A DNA stretch of 64,000 bases from Spirosoma fluviale (GCF_900230225.1 NZ_OCNH01000005.1:248001-312000), one strand, 5' to 3'; shown: positions 55,092 to 64,000, numbered from the stretch's first letter. Numbers and translations are program-made. Notes: generated from the letters alone by a model not told the origin.

Positions 55092-58000
55092 ATGAATCGA
55101 TCAGTATTAGCGAAACGCTCGGCATTTACGCGCCGGGTAATTGCTCTGTCGGCCGCCGGATTAGTGGTTGGTGGAGCCTTTATTGGGGCTTATCAGAACA
55201 AGAACCTTAACGGGGCGTCAAATCCGTACCTGACGAGCCTGTTCGCCCAGTTAAGCGATGATGACAAGCACGACCCCAAATACGCGGTTGGTAGCTTAAA
55301 CGTAGCAGCGGGCCTCGAAGCAACTCTGTTTGCCGCCGAGCCTATGCTGACTAACCCAACCGACATTGATGTCGATGCACGCGGGCGGGTCTGGGTTTGC
55401 GAAGCGTACAACTACCGGCCGGCGATCAACGGAAATCCGACCCGTAAGGAAGGCGACCGTATCGTCATCCTGGAAGATACCAATGGCGATGGTAAAGCTG
55501 ATGTAACAAAGGTGTTTTATCAGGACCCTAGCATTGAATCACCCCTCGGTATCTGGGTGCAGGGCAACAAAGTCATCGTGTCCGACAGCCCGAACGTGTG
55601 GGTGCTAACCGATGAAAACGGCGACGATAAAGCCGACAAAAAAGAGCTTCTCTTTACCGGCATCGGTGGCGAACAGCACGACCACGGCATGCACACCTTC
55701 GTATTCGGCCCTGATGGAAAATGGTACTTCAACTTCGGTAACGCGGGCGAGCAACTTCTCGATAAGGACGGCAAACCGGTCATCGACATTGCTACGGGCA
55801 AAGCGATTAATAAGCAGAACTTCAAACAAGGCATGGTTTTCCGTTGCGACCCCGACGGAAAGAATGTAGAACTCCTCGGTCAGAACTTCCGCAATAACTA
55901 CGAAGTGGCGGTCGATTCGTACGGTACGCTTTGGCAGTCGGATAACGACGACGACGGCAACAAAGGCGTTCGTATCAACTACGTCATGGAGTATGGCAAC
56001 TACGGCTATACCGACGAGCTGACCGGCGCAGGCTGGCAGGCGAATCGGGAAAACATCGAACCCGAAATTCCACGGCGTCACTGGCACCTCAACGACCCCG
56101 GTGCTATGCCTAACCTGCTTCAGACGGGAGCCGGTTCGCCAACGGGTATGATCGTATATGAGGGAAATCTGCTCCCAGAAGTGTTCCGGAACCAGATGAT
56201 TCACTGCGATGCCGGTCCGAATGTGGTACGGTCGTATCCGGTTCAGAAAGATGGCGCGGGTTACAAAGCTGAAATCGTGAACGTGCTGGAAGGTGCCCGC
56301 GATCAGTGGTTCCGGCCCGCCGATGTTTGCGTGGCTCCCGATGGCTCACTCATTATTGCCGACTGGTACGATCCCGGCGTGGGTGGACACCAGGCCGGTG
56401 ACCAGAATCGGGGACGCGTGTACCGGGTGGCTCCGCCAAATTCGCCCTATAAAATGCCAAAAGTTGACGTAACAACCGTCGACGGCGCTATTGAAGCACT
56501 TCAAAGCCCAAACATGTCGATTCGGTATGCGGGCTGGCAGTCGCTGCGAACCATGGATAAGAAGGCGGAAAAGGCACTGGCGAAACTCTACAAAACGTCA
56601 GCTAACCCACGGATGCAGGCTCGCGCGTTGTGGTTGTTAAGCAAGCTGGACAAAGGTCAGAAATACATCGAAACGGCCCTGAAAAGCGATAATTCCGACA
56701 TGCGGATTACGGCACTTCGGGCCGCTCGTGAGCTGAAAGGCGATATCACGCCGTACATCAAGCAATTGGTGAACGACCCCGAACCACAAGTTCGGCGGGA
56801 GTGCGCCATTGCGTTGCGGAAGAACCTGTCTACCGGGCCGCAATCGCCCGAAGCACCTGCTTTGTGGGCGCAATTGGCGAGTCAGTACGATGGCAAAGAC
56901 CGTTGGTACTTAGAAGCCCTCGGTATTGGTGCCGATGGCAGTTGGGATACGTATTACACCGCCTGGGTGAAGCAAATGAACAACGACCCCCTCGCCAACG
57001 CCGGTGGACGTGACATTGTGTGGCGAGCCCGCACCAAGGAGTCGATACCAATGCTGGCCAAACTGGCGGGTGATCAGTCGGTGAATGTGAGCCAGCGGCT
57101 GCGCTACTTCCGGGCGTTTGATTTCAACCCCGCTGCGCTTGAAAAGTCAAATGCCTTGCTCGGCATCTTACAGGCAAACAGTAACTCGACCGACGTAACC
57201 AAGCTGGCTCTGCGTCACCTTGATCCGGATTTTGTTAAAAACTCTCCTGTAGCAACAACGGCACTCACCAAAGTAATGAACGATGTATATGGCACTCCCG
57301 AATACATTGATCTGGTCAGTCGTTACGAACCCACTTCCGAAAACGCCCGGCTGAAGCAGTTAGCCGTTCAAAAGGCGAGTGACGGTATGGGGCGTGATGC
57401 GGCCCGGCAATTATTGAAGCAAAAAGGCGCTTCAATGGCCTGGGAGGTGATTAACGGAAATGACGCCGATGCTGCCGCTAATATGCTGGTAGCCTTACGT
57501 CGGGTAGGAAATAAAGAATCCATCGACATGCTGAAGACCGTGGCGCTCGATGAAAAGAAACCGGCAACTTTACGTCGGGAAGCAACTCGTTCGCTGGGCG
57601 GTAGCTCGGAAGGGGCCGATCTGGTGGTGGCGCTGCTTAAATCCGGCGATATCAAAGGCGACTTCAAAAAGGCGGCTGTTCAGGGCGTAAGCAACGACTG
57701 GCGTAAAAGCATCCGGCAGCAAGCCGCCAGCTTTCTTGACGGTGGACAAAGCGCCGAAGGGAAAAAACTGCCTAATATTCAGGAGTTGATAGCTATGAAC
57801 GGCGATGCCGCCCGAGGTGTATCGGTGTTCAAGAACAACTGTAACATCTGTCACCAGGTCAACGGAGAGGGCATGGACTTCGGGCCTAAGCTGTCGGAGA
57901 TTGGTGCCAAATTGCCCAAAGAAGGTCAGTATTTGGCCATTCTGCACCCCGATGCCGGTATCAGTTTCGGCTATGAAGGCTGGGAAGTGAAGTTTAAAGA

Positions 58001-58214
58001 CGGTAGCTCCATGGCCGGCATCGTGTCCAGCAAAACCGAAACCGACCTGCAAATGAAGTTTCCGGGGGGCGTGGTCCAGAATTACAAAATGGCCGACGTC
58101 GTTTCGATGAAGCAGATGGAAAACTCTATGATGCCATCCGGTTTACAGGAAGCCATGAGTACCAAAGATTTAGTGGATTTAGTAGAATATTTAGCCAGTT
58201 TAAAAAAGAAGTAG
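55092..58214 (+). CDS. PVC-type heme-binding CxxCH protein (propeller, HEAT repeats, cytochrome c)
   Basis: The 1040-residue exported protein has a membrane-anchor or signal helix near 14-34, then a membrane-dehydrogenase-like beta propeller (NPTDIDVDARGRVWVCEAYN to APDGSLIIADWYDP, about 60-450). HEAT-like helical repeats follow (about 480-890), then a cytochrome c domain with CNICH at 917-921. Such proteins oxidise sugars or alcohols, or pass electrons from them, at the periplasmic face. It fits the GMC and isomerase neighbours. The TAG stop touches a long palindrome. Confidence 0.9.
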   Translation: MNRSVLAKRSAFTRRVIALSAAGLVVGGAFIGAYQNKNLNGASNPYLTSLFAQLSDDDKHDPKYAVGSLNVAAGLEATLFAAEPMLTNPTDIDVDARGRVWVCEAYNYRPAINGNPTRKEGDRIVILEDTNGDGKADVTKVFYQDPSIESPLGIWVQGNKVIVSDSPNVWVLTDENGDDKADKKELLFTGIGGEQHDHGMHTFVFGPDGKWYFNFGNAGEQLLDKDGKPVIDIATGKAINKQNFKQGMVFRCDPDGKNVELLGQNFRNNYEVAVDSYGTLWQSDNDDDGNKGVRINYVMEYGNYGYTDELTGAGWQANRENIEPEIPRRHWHLNDPGAMPNLLQTGAGSPTGMIVYEGNLLPEVFRNQMIHCDAGPNVVRSYPVQKDGAGYKAEIVNVLEGARDQWFRPADVCVAPDGSLIIADWYDPGVGGHQAGDQNRGRVYRVAPPNSPYKMPKVDVTTVDGAIEALQSPNMSIRYAGWQSLRTMDKKAEKALAKLYKTSANPRMQARALWLLSKLDKGQKYIETALKSDNSDMRITALRAARELKGDITPYIKQLVNDPEPQVRRECAIALRKNLSTGPQSPEAPALWAQLASQYDGKDRWYLEALGIGADGSWDTYYTAWVKQMNNDPLANAGGRDIVWRARTKESIPMLAKLAGDQSVNVSQRLRYFRAFDFNPAALEKSNALLGILQANSNSTDVTKLALRHLDPDFVKNSPVATTALTKVMNDVYGTPEYIDLVSRYEPTSENARLKQLAVQKASDGMGRDAARQLLKQKGASMAWEVINGNDADAAANMLVALRRVGNKESIDMLKTVALDEKKPATLRREATRSLGGSSEGADLVVALLKSGDIKGDFKKAAVQGVSNDWRKSIRQQAASFLDGGQSAEGKKLPNIQELIAMNGDAARGVSVFKNNCNICHQVNGEGMDFGPKLSEIGAKLPKEGQYLAILHPDAGISFGYEGWEVKFKDGSSMAGIVSSKTETDLQMKFPGGVVQNYKMADVVSMKQMENSMMPSGLQEAMSTKDLVDLVEYLASLKKK

Positions 58215-58318
58215 AACCGGGATTTACCTGATTTTTTTGACCGACTATGATTAAATTAATGGCTTTTCTGGAAAGCAAAAATCATAGTCAGTCAGAGAAA
58301 TCATAAAAATCCCGGTTC
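58214..58318. repeat. Long imperfect palindrome starting at the CxxCH stop codon
   Basis: GAACCGGGATTT at the left and AAATCCCGGTTC at the right enclose further paired segments (GACTATGATT-type and complement). The element fills the gap before the TIM-barrel gene. Confidence 0.75.
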
Positions 58319-58331
58319 AGATACCCTCCTT

Positions 58332-59300
58332 ATGCAACGACGCAACTTTGTAAAATCAACTTTTGGTGTGGCTGGCTTAGGTGCGGCTGGCCTGGGCCTG
58401 ACTGGTGCCGCCGTAACCGCCAGCGAATCTGTAGCCGGTAACTGGCATTCGCAGCCTTCGTTTCTGGCCAAGAACAATTTCAAACTGAAATATGCCCCGC
58501 ACTTTGGCATGTTTGAAAACAGTGCGGGTAAAGACCCTATCGACCAGCTTAAATTCATGGCCGACCTGGGCTTTACGGCCTTGGAAGACAACGGCATGAT
58601 GGGCCGGGAGCCCGCTCTGCAAAGCAAGATAGGGGAGGAGATGGCCCGTTTGGGCATGACAATGGGTGTATTCGTCCTCGACAAAGGCGGCAACTCGCAG
58701 AACACATTAGCCGCTGGCAAACAGGAGTTTGTTGATATTTTCCTGAACGGATGTCGCAAAGCCGTTGAAACCGCCAAGCGCTGCAACACGAAATTCACAA
58801 CGGTGGTGCCGGGCGATTTCGAGCGGAATCTGCCCATTGGTATTCAGACGGGACACGTAATCGACGCGCTACGTCGGGGTGCCGACATTCTGGCGCCTGC
58901 CGGACTAACCATGGTGCTCGAACCCCTCAGCGATTCGCCGAACCTGTTCCTGCGCACGTCGGACCAGACCTACGAAATCTGCCGGGCGGTGAATAGTCCA
59001 GCCTGTAAAATTCTGTTCGATATTTACCACATGCAGAAGAACGAGGGGCACGTTATCCCTCATATTAACTGGTGCTGGAGCGAAATCGGGTACTTCCAGA
59101 TTGGTGATAACCCCGGCCGTAACGAGCCAACAACGGGTGAGATCAATTACAAGAATATCTTCAAGCACATCTACCAAAAGCAAAAAGCCGAGGGTAAGGA
59201 GTTTATCTTCGGCATGGAACACGGCAAGTCGCAGAAAGGGAAAGAAGGCGAAGTCGCCCTGGTCAAAGCCTACGTAGAATCGGATAGCTTTACGGTGTAA
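58332..59300 (+). CDS. Secreted TIM-barrel isomerase, hydroxypyruvate-isomerase-like
   Basis: 322 residues. A Tat signal (MQRRNFVKSTFGVAGLGAAG) precedes a xylose-isomerase-like barrel (KYAPHFGMFENSAGKDPIDQ, TMVLEPLSDSPNLFLRTSDQ, ILFDIYHMQKNEGHVIPHIN, GEINYKNIFKHI). The metal-binding Glu, Asp and His residues are present. It probably acts on oxidised sugars in the periplasm together with the oxidoreductases nearby. Confidence 0.87.
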   Translation: MQRRNFVKSTFGVAGLGAAGLGLTGAAVTASESVAGNWHSQPSFLAKNNFKLKYAPHFGMFENSAGKDPIDQLKFMADLGFTALEDNGMMGREPALQSKIGEEMARLGMTMGVFVLDKGGNSQNTLAAGKQEFVDIFLNGCRKAVETAKRCNTKFTTVVPGDFERNLPIGIQTGHVIDALRRGADILAPAGLTMVLEPLSDSPNLFLRTSDQTYEICRAVNSPACKILFDIYHMQKNEGHVIPHINWCWSEIGYFQIGDNPGRNEPTTGEINYKNIFKHIYQKQKAEGKEFIFGMEHGKSQKGKEGEVALVKAYVESDSFTV

Positions 59301-59301
59301 T

Positions 59302-59379
59302 ACCGAGCGTTGGCCCGGCGAGCGTCCCGCTCGGGCGTTTTGAGTAAGCAATTCGCCCGAGCGGGACGGTCGGTACTAT
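59302..59379. repeat. Dispersed palindrome, GTAGTACCGACCG family, divergent copy 3
   Basis: GCGTCCCGCTCGGGCG and CGCCCGAGCGGGACGGTCGG form the stem; the right end GGTCGGTACTAT matches the other copies. It is followed by a stem AAAAAAGGGGAATC with a complementary GATTCCCCTTTTTT (59381-59421) that may terminate the convergent gene. Confidence 0.75.
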
Positions 59380-59380
59380 G

Positions 59381-59421
59381 AAAAAAGGGGAATCTGACTG
59401 TTTAGCCGGATTCCCCTTTTT
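59381..59421. terminator. Bidirectional terminator
   Basis: AAAAAAGGGGAATC and GATTCCCCTTTTTT form a 14-bp stem with T-runs on either strand, between the TIM-barrel gene and the convergent glycogen-binding gene. Confidence 0.85.
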
Positions 59422-59439
59422 TGTAATCAAATGTCTTTG

Positions 59440-59742
59440 TTAAAGAACAACTACCGAGTTCTCGTCGTATGAAACACCGCTAGGAACGTATTTGTCAGCG
59501 GTCGAATCATTTGTCCATGTTGTACCATCCAAAACGTAACGGAATTGATATTCGCCACCAACGGGCAGTTCTACCGTCGTTTTGTAAGAACCATCTTTCT
59601 GTTTCTTCAGGGCCTGGGCATCCCAGCCATTGAATTCACCGGCCAGAGCGACCGTTTTAGCACCGTTGACGGCTTCGGCCGACAACTCAAATGTAACTTT
59701 CGCAAGAGGCTTGCTTTTGAGGAATTGTTTGGCAACTGCCAT
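59440..59742 (-). CDS. Stand-alone glycogen-binding (CBM48/E-set) domain protein
   Basis: The 100-residue protein consists of one early-set carbohydrate-binding domain (KTVALAGEFNGWDAQALKKQ; DGSYKTTVELPVGGEYQFRY; VLDGTTWTNDSTADKYVPSG), as in glycogen branching enzyme and AMPK beta. No enzyme domain and no signal peptide are present, so it is a cytosolic binder or adaptor. Its candidate promoter is TAATTTTG at 59782-59789. Confidence 0.88.
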   Translation of the reverse strand: MAVAKQFLKSKPLAKVTFELSAEAVNGAKTVALAGEFNGWDAQALKKQKDGSYKTTVELPVGGEYQFRYVLDGTTWTNDSTADKYVPSGVSYDENSVVVL

Positions 59743-59781
59743 AGAGGTTCACTGTTTGGTTTTCAGTGTAAAGTTATAGTA

Positions 59782-59789
59782 CAAAATTA
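59782..59789 (-). promoter_or_regulatory. Candidate promoter of the glycogen-binding gene
   Basis: Minus-strand TAATTTTG fits TAnnTTTG, 40 bases before the start. Confidence 0.4.
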
Positions 59790-59932
59790 GTAATATTATA
59801 ATTATCAGTAGGTTAACTAGCTATATTCTTATTTTTATTATAATTTATACCTCTTGTCTTATACTTGTCTGTCTAAAAATCGTACTAATTTCATATACTT
59901 GCCCGGCTCATTGATGGACAGTGGACAAGTAC

Positions 59933-60343
59933 CTACCGTTTACTAAAAACATACTCGCTTGTACCAGATGGGTTGAGAATTAACTGACTATTGGTTACAG
60001 ATACCATCCTTATTAACTGCCCATTGATAGACGACATACAAACAGCCCTGATTCGTAAGCTATCTCCTTCGATGGTGAAACTGCCACCGCCACATCCCAG
60101 AAAACTGTATTCAATCGGCTTTGTATTCTGGTAAGATTCGTTGAACTGCCCCCTATTATCAAAACTGATGAATACGCCTTTGTCAGCAGGTACAGTTATT
60201 GGTGTACAGGTTGAACTACTCGTTGGTTTGCAGTAGCTGATCAACTGCCATGTACCTACCAGCCCATTCGGTAATAGCCCACTGTCAGACTGCGAACAGG
60301 ATAACGTGGCAAAGGTGACGAGCAGAAGTATAAGGTGTTTCAT
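59933..60343 (-). CDS. Small lipoprotein, lipocalin-like pattern
   Basis: 136 residues. The lipobox LVTFATLSC (Cys about 16) makes it a lipoprotein. It opens with LVGTWQLISYCKP, typical of lipocalin-like domains, with four further Cys that could form disulfides, and ends SGTSEYVFSKR. Function unknown. Confidence 0.75.
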   Translation of the reverse strand: MKHLILLLVTFATLSCSQSDSGLLPNGLVGTWQLISYCKPTSSSTCTPITVPADKGVFISFDNRGQFNESYQNTKPIEYSFLGCGGGSFTIEGDSLRIRAVCMSSINGQLIRMVSVTNSQLILNPSGTSEYVFSKR

Positions 60344-60410
60344 TGGAGATATTCAGCCAGTTTATACACTAGACCCCTGTCGGTCAATATTGGTTGTAGT
60401 GTACTCATAT

Positions 60411-60482
60411 GTAGCTGGACGGCCACGTCCGGGAGTAATAAGTAATCAGCTATGATTTACCCGGACGTAGCCATCCAGGCTA
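60411..60482. repeat. Imperfect palindrome overlapping the pnuC stop
   Basis: GTAGCTGGACGGCCACGTCC on the left and GGACGTAGCCATCCAGGCTA on the right form a hairpin with a few mismatches. The right arm contains the TAG stop of the PnuC gene. Confidence 0.7.
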
Positions 60483-61148
60483 CGTGGGCTGTACTGGGTA
60501 GCTTCGGTATTCGCGCCACCAAAACCAGGCACCCTGAAAGGCGATCAGGCAAAAAACGGCGTACTCGACTCCCACCAGCTTTACTCCTTTCGTGAAATAC
60601 ATGTAAGTACTGATGATGTCGACGAGCAGCCATACCCACCAGCATTCCAGCTTTTTATGAATCATCATAAACGTACCAATGATGCTCATGACCGTGGTGA
60701 ACGAATCCAGATACGGAAACGCACTGGGCTGGTTGAACAGCACCGGAAACCAGATATGAAGGTTCTGCGCGAAGGTGCCCAGCATAGCGGTAGCCACCAG
60801 CCCGCCAAGGAGTGTCAGAACAAGTGGGCGACCAAGTAGTCGCGTAATGCGAAGTTCATTGCGGCTGTCGGCTTCCTGGGCTTTGGGGTGTGTCCAGCGC
60901 CACCAGCCGTGCAGGTTGGTGATGAAGAAAAACACCTGCAAAAACATATCGGGGTAAAGCTGAATCTGGTAGAACAGAAAGAAGAACAGCAGCACACTGG
61001 CTGCGCCGATGGGCCAGCTCCACACGTTCGCTTTAGCCGCCAGCCAGGTAGCCACCGCTCCCGATGCCGCCCCGAAGAATTCGAGGTAGCTCATGGGGTA
61101 GTCCCATAGCGTAAAGAAGATGGTATGGATGTCGAAAAAATCGGCCAT
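60480..61148 (-). CDS. pnuC: Nicotinamide riboside transporter PnuC
   Basis: The 222-residue membrane protein has seven hydrophobic segments. Typical PnuC motifs are present: ITNLHGWWRWTHPK and CWWVWLLVDIISTYMYFTKG, with conserved Trp residues for substrate stacking. It takes up nicotinamide riboside or a related vitamin for NAD salvage. No kinase (NadR) is adjacent. Confidence 0.9.
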   Translation of the reverse strand: MADFFDIHTIFFTLWDYPMSYLEFFGAASGAVATWLAAKANVWSWPIGAASVLLFFFLFYQIQLYPDMFLQVFFFITNLHGWWRWTHPKAQEADSRNELRITRLLGRPLVLTLLGGLVATAMLGTFAQNLHIWFPVLFNQPSAFPYLDSFTTVMSIIGTFMMIHKKLECWWVWLLVDIISTYMYFTKGVKLVGVEYAVFCLIAFQGAWFWWREYRSYPVQPT

Positions 61149-61226
61149 GGGTAAAAATAAACGGTGGGGGTTCTTTACTTTAACGCCACGAAAGTACGGA
61201 TTAACCCTTTACCTAAATCGTTACTT

Positions 61227-62420
61227 ATGCAACGTATTGCCATGCTTGGGGGCGGCTTCATTGGCCGCTTCTACGCCGAATCCATCCACGGCCAGCGCAG
61301 CCGCGACAAAGTAGTCGCCATTTATGCCCGCCGGGAAGAAACTGCCCAAAAATTTGCGACCGATTACGGCTGCGATTTCGCTTCGACCAACATGGAAGAA
61401 GTCATTGCCCACCCCGACGTCGATATGGTGTGTATCGCTCTGCCGAATAACATCCATGAAACGGCGGTCAACCTGTGTGCGAAACACAAAAAATCGGTGG
61501 TGTGTACCAAGCCGCTCGGCCGCAATGCTGAGGAAGCCCTGCGGATGATGCAGACGGTTGAGGAAGCCGGAATTTTTGCGGGTTATCTGGAAGACTTATG
61601 CTACACGCCAAAGTTCTTAAAATCGCTGGAAAGCGTTAAAAGCGGGGCGTTGGGCCGTATTCTTTGGGCAAAGTCCCGCGAAACGCACCCCGGTCCGCAC
61701 TCCGACTGGTTCTGGGACAAAGAACAGGCCGGGGGCGGCTGTATGCTCGATCTGGGTTGCCATTGCGTGGAGATTTCCCGGAATTTTATCGGTAAAGATG
61801 TACGGCCGGTTGAGGTGATGTGCTGGGCCGCCACGCAGGTGAAACCCATCGACGCCGAAGACCACGCCATTGCACTGGTGAAGTACGAGAACGGGGCCAT
61901 CGGGCAGTTTGAAGTGAGCTGGACCTTCCGGGGCGGTATGGACCTCCGCGACGAAGTGATGGGCACTGAAGGCACAATCTGGATCAACAACTTCCTGAGA
62001 ACAGGCTTCGAGATGTTTACCACGGGCAAAGGTGCCGACTACGTAGCCGAAAAAGCCGAATCCAACACGGGCTGGCTATTCCCCGTTGGCGACGAGGTGA
62101 ACGACCTGGGTTACAATCACATGTTTACCGACATGTTCAAGTCGCAGGAAGAAGGCCGCGACCCCGCCGAAACGTTTTATGATGGCTATATCGTAAACGC
62201 GGTGCTGGATGCAGCTTATAAATCAGCCGAAACGAAGCAATGGGAACCGGTGAATCTGCCCGTCTGGCGCGGTCAGGAGGGGCTTAAACCCGAATCGACC
62301 CTGGTCGAGTACGACGCTGATCATTACCTCATCAAGCAGGAAATGACCCACGACGGCCGGAATAAGGTGATCTTGAAAGAGAAAGCCAGCGGTAAGATTA
62401 TTGAGCGGGATATAGTGTAA
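61227..62420 (+). CDS. Gfo/Idh/MocA-family oxidoreductase
   Basis: 397 residues from ATG 61227 ([20 protein letters not shown]); an upstream GTG at 61164 is less likely. It has the N-terminal NAD(P) Rossmann fold (GGGFIG), the EKP-like segment [18 protein letters not shown] (Lys in CTKP), and a C-terminal domain with [20 protein letters not shown]. It acts on sugars, sugar alcohols or keto-sugars and fits the sugar-oxidation neighbourhood. Confidence 0.9.
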   Translation: MQRIAMLGGGFIGRFYAESIHGQRSRDKVVAIYARREETAQKFATDYGCDFASTNMEEVIAHPDVDMVCIALPNNIHETAVNLCAKHKKSVVCTKPLGRNAEEALRMMQTVEEAGIFAGYLEDLCYTPKFLKSLESVKSGALGRILWAKSRETHPGPHSDWFWDKEQAGGGCMLDLGCHCVEISRNFIGKDVRPVEVMCWAATQVKPIDAEDHAIALVKYENGAIGQFEVSWTFRGGMDLRDEVMGTEGTIWINNFLRTGFEMFTTGKGADYVAEKAESNTGWLFPVGDEVNDLGYNHMFTDMFKSQEEGRDPAETFYDGYIVNAVLDAAYKSAETKQWEPVNLPVWRGQEGLKPESTLVEYDADHYLIKQEMTHDGRNKVILKEKASGKIIERDIV

Positions 62421-62470
62421 CAGGCCAACAAGGCGTGGGTCATGGACTCACGCTTCTTTTTGCTGGACAC

Positions 62471-62938
62471 TTACTTAAATAAATACCCCAGATCTATCTC
62501 CATACCTGTAATCGGGTCTTTCATAATCCCATTCGACCAAGTTTGAATAGAGCCGTCAGGCAGTATTGCCTGTGTAATGCGTAGTGTAGGAATTATTAAC
62601 CAGACAACCTGAACGCCCGCCGGGAAATATTGACTCATCGCTTTATCGGTTAAATCGGTAACGGCTTGCTTAGGCGAAAGTACTTCAACAGCAATTATTG
62701 GCGGCTGGGTATAATAGATAATGTCGTTGAACCAGTCGGATGGGAGATTTTTGTAAATAGCTACATCCGGCTTGCACTTACCTGTCGATAACTCAAGCTC
62801 TAATTCTGGAAAAACGTCGTATTCATCGTCATAGCGATCTAAGGCTACGCCAACACGATTGATAATACGGGAGTGATTCAATGACATAATGTCCTCTGAG
62901 TGGTATTCTTCTAAGAACTCTACCCGATTCGTCTCCAT
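62471..62938 (-). CDS. Uma2-family (DUF820) restriction-endonuclease-like protein
   Basis: 155 residues from ATG 62938; a candidate promoter TATCTTTG at 62957-62964 lies just before it, and the frame extension to 63028 would be upstream of that promoter. The PD-(D/E)xK-like core has CKPDVAIY and IIAVEVLSPKQ, then KAMSQYFPAGVQVVWLIIP. Shorter than typical Uma2 (about 190), with a compressed N-terminus. Function in vivo is unknown for this family. Confidence 0.85.
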   Translation of the reverse strand: METNRVEFLEEYHSEDIMSLNHSRIINRVGVALDRYDDEYDVFPELELELSTGKCKPDVAIYKNLPSDWFNDIIYYTQPPIIAVEVLSPKQAVTDLTDKAMSQYFPAGVQVVWLIIPTLRITQAILPDGSIQTWSNGIMKDPITGMEIDLGYLFK

Positions 62939-62956
62939 AGCGACTTGAGTTTTTAC

Positions 62957-62964
62957 CAAAGATA
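62957..62964 (-). promoter_or_regulatory. Candidate promoter of the Uma2 gene
   Basis: Minus-strand TATCTTTG fits TAnnTTTG, 19 bases before the chosen start codon. Confidence 0.45.
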
Positions 62965-63105
62965 AGCAAAAAGGGTAATTTTGAGCGGGATCAGAGGCTT
63001 CTATTAGACAGACGCTTATCCAAGGCATTGGTAACGAATATCTGAGGCTTTAGGGAAGTTCGTTTCTTACTATACAACTAATCAATCTGTATACTTATAC
63101 GTTTT

Positions 63106-63888
63106 ATGTGGTTGGAATCTAAAAAAATTGTGGTGGTGGGTGGCACTACCGGAATGGGCTTGTCGGCGGCACTGGCGTTTGTTCGGGAAGGGGCACAGGT
63201 CGTTGTAGTGGGGCGTAATCCGGAAAGCTGTACAACGGCGGAGAAACAACTGGATGGCAACGGGCTGGCCATGTCTGGCGATGCCTCCGACCCGCAAACG
63301 TCCCCCCAAGCCATTGCTCTCTGTCAGCAGATTTTCGGAGGGTTCGATGGTCTGTATCACGTAGCTGGTGGCAGCGGCCGACGCTTTGGCGATGGCCCCC
63401 TACACGACATTACGCTCGAAGGCTGGAATTATACCGTGAACCTTAACCTGACGTCGATGATGCTGTCGAATCAGGCAGCGGTGCGGGCGTTTCGAGCGCA
63501 GGGTGGGGGTGGCGTTATCCTCAACATGGGTTCGGTACTGGGGTCGCGGCCCTCACCGGCGTATTTTGGCACCCATGCCTATGCAGCCATGAAATCGGCG
63601 GTAATTGGCTTTAGTAAATCGGTGGCGGCTTACTATGCGAACGACAATATCCGTGTCAATGTGATTGCCCCGGCCCTGGTCGAAACCCCCATGGCCCAGC
63701 GTGCCACTAAAGACGATACGATCATGGCTTTCACGAAAACCAAACAGCCGCTCGATGGCGGGCGTATTGGTCAGCCGGACGACCTCGACGGGGCCGCCGT
63801 CTATTTCATGTCCGACTATTCGGCCTTCACCACCGGGCAGGTACTCACCGTCGATGGCGGCTGGAGTGTAAGCGAAGGGCAGATTTGA
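63106..63888 (+). CDS. SDR-family oxidoreductase
   Basis: The 260-residue Rossmann enzyme has the cofactor motif GGTTGMG near residue 13, VAGG in the NNAG position, Ser in LNMGSVLGS and YxxxK in HAYAAMKSAV. It ends VLTVDGGWSV, the typical SDR closing. Substrate unknown. The remaining 112 bases after it hold a short tandem ATTGAAC-rich stretch. Confidence 0.9.
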   Translation: MWLESKKIVVVGGTTGMGLSAALAFVREGAQVVVVGRNPESCTTAEKQLDGNGLAMSGDASDPQTSPQAIALCQQIFGGFDGLYHVAGGSGRRFGDGPLHDITLEGWNYTVNLNLTSMMLSNQAAVRAFRAQGGGGVILNMGSVLGSRPSPAYFGTHAYAAMKSAVIGFSKSVAAYYANDNIRVNVIAPALVETPMAQRATKDDTIMAFTKTKQPLDGGRIGQPDDLDGAAVYFMSDYSAFTTGQVLTVDGGWSVSEGQI

Positions 63889-64000
63889 ACGTTGCCGATT
63901 GGCCTGATAGGAACGCGGATTGAACAGATTGAACGGATAAAAACGGACAAAATCTTTATTATTGCCTGTAACTATTTGCCACCATGTACTTACTACAAAA

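Noticed and set aside
63906-63960. Short tandem ATTGAAC stretch at the right edge as a repeat element
   Set aside because: Only two imperfect units are visible and the window ends; it may be part of a dispersed repeat but cannot be supported here.

Overview
The window looks like chromosome of a Bacteroidota bacterium of the order Cytophagales, probably a Spirosoma-like genus. This is inferred from gene content, not from a database match. Supporting signs are the SecY-Map-InfA-RpmJ ribosomal gene order with carA after rplQ, TonB receptors with carboxypeptidase-regulatory or STN domains, a sigma/FecR/TonB/DUF4249 cassette, a BtuG-like propeller beside BtuB, PVC-type CxxCH cytochromes, and many promoters with the Bacteroidota -7 element TAnnTTTG. 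No rRNA, tRNA, CRISPR array or phage was seen.

Layout. 1-5.1 kb holds housekeeping genes: prfB with a programmed +1 frameshift, lpdA, a GT2 glycosyltransferase and a TerC-type membrane protein. 5.2-8.7 kb is an iron-siderophore uptake pair (TonB receptor and PepSY membrane protein). 8.8-12.9 kb is one large UPF1-like SF1 helicase carrying an in-frame 190-bp palindromic insertion. 13-18.3 kb is a sigma factor, FecR, TonB receptor and DUF4249 lipoprotein cassette. 18.3-20.2 kb is a four-domain fasciclin lipoprotein. 20.4-37.4 kb, all on the minus strand, is the merged S10/spc/alpha ribosomal operon (rplC to rplQ, with secY, map, infA and rpoA) followed by carA. Upstream of rplC are a small structured transcription unit and a REP-associated tyrosine transposase inside a symmetrical array of REP hairpins.

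The right third (39-64 kb) is accessory metabolism. It has a TIM-barrel sugar isomerase, two SDR dehydrogenases and an M16 protease pair (one with the zinc motif, one without). A cobalamin riboswitch controls btuB, a btuG-like gene and a Dph6-like ATP pyrophosphatase. Further on are a nucleoside hydrolase, a ClC channel, and a sugar-oxidation neighbourhood (gluconate dehydrogenase subunit 3, GMC oxidoreductase, PVC-type cytochrome, TIM-barrel isomerase, Gfo/Idh/MocA oxidoreductase). PnuC, a stand-alone glycogen-binding domain and a Uma2 nuclease-like protein complete it.

The most unusual feature is the density and variety of intergenic palindromes. At least three families occur: RAYT/REP hairpins; GTAGTACCGACCG-type long hairpins next to stop codons; and GAGGAGCGAGGAG-type elements, one of them translated inside the helicase. 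Several gaps in the otherwise compact ribosomal operon also contain inverted repeats. Three ribosomal proteins (S3, S17, L17) carry long low-complexity tails.
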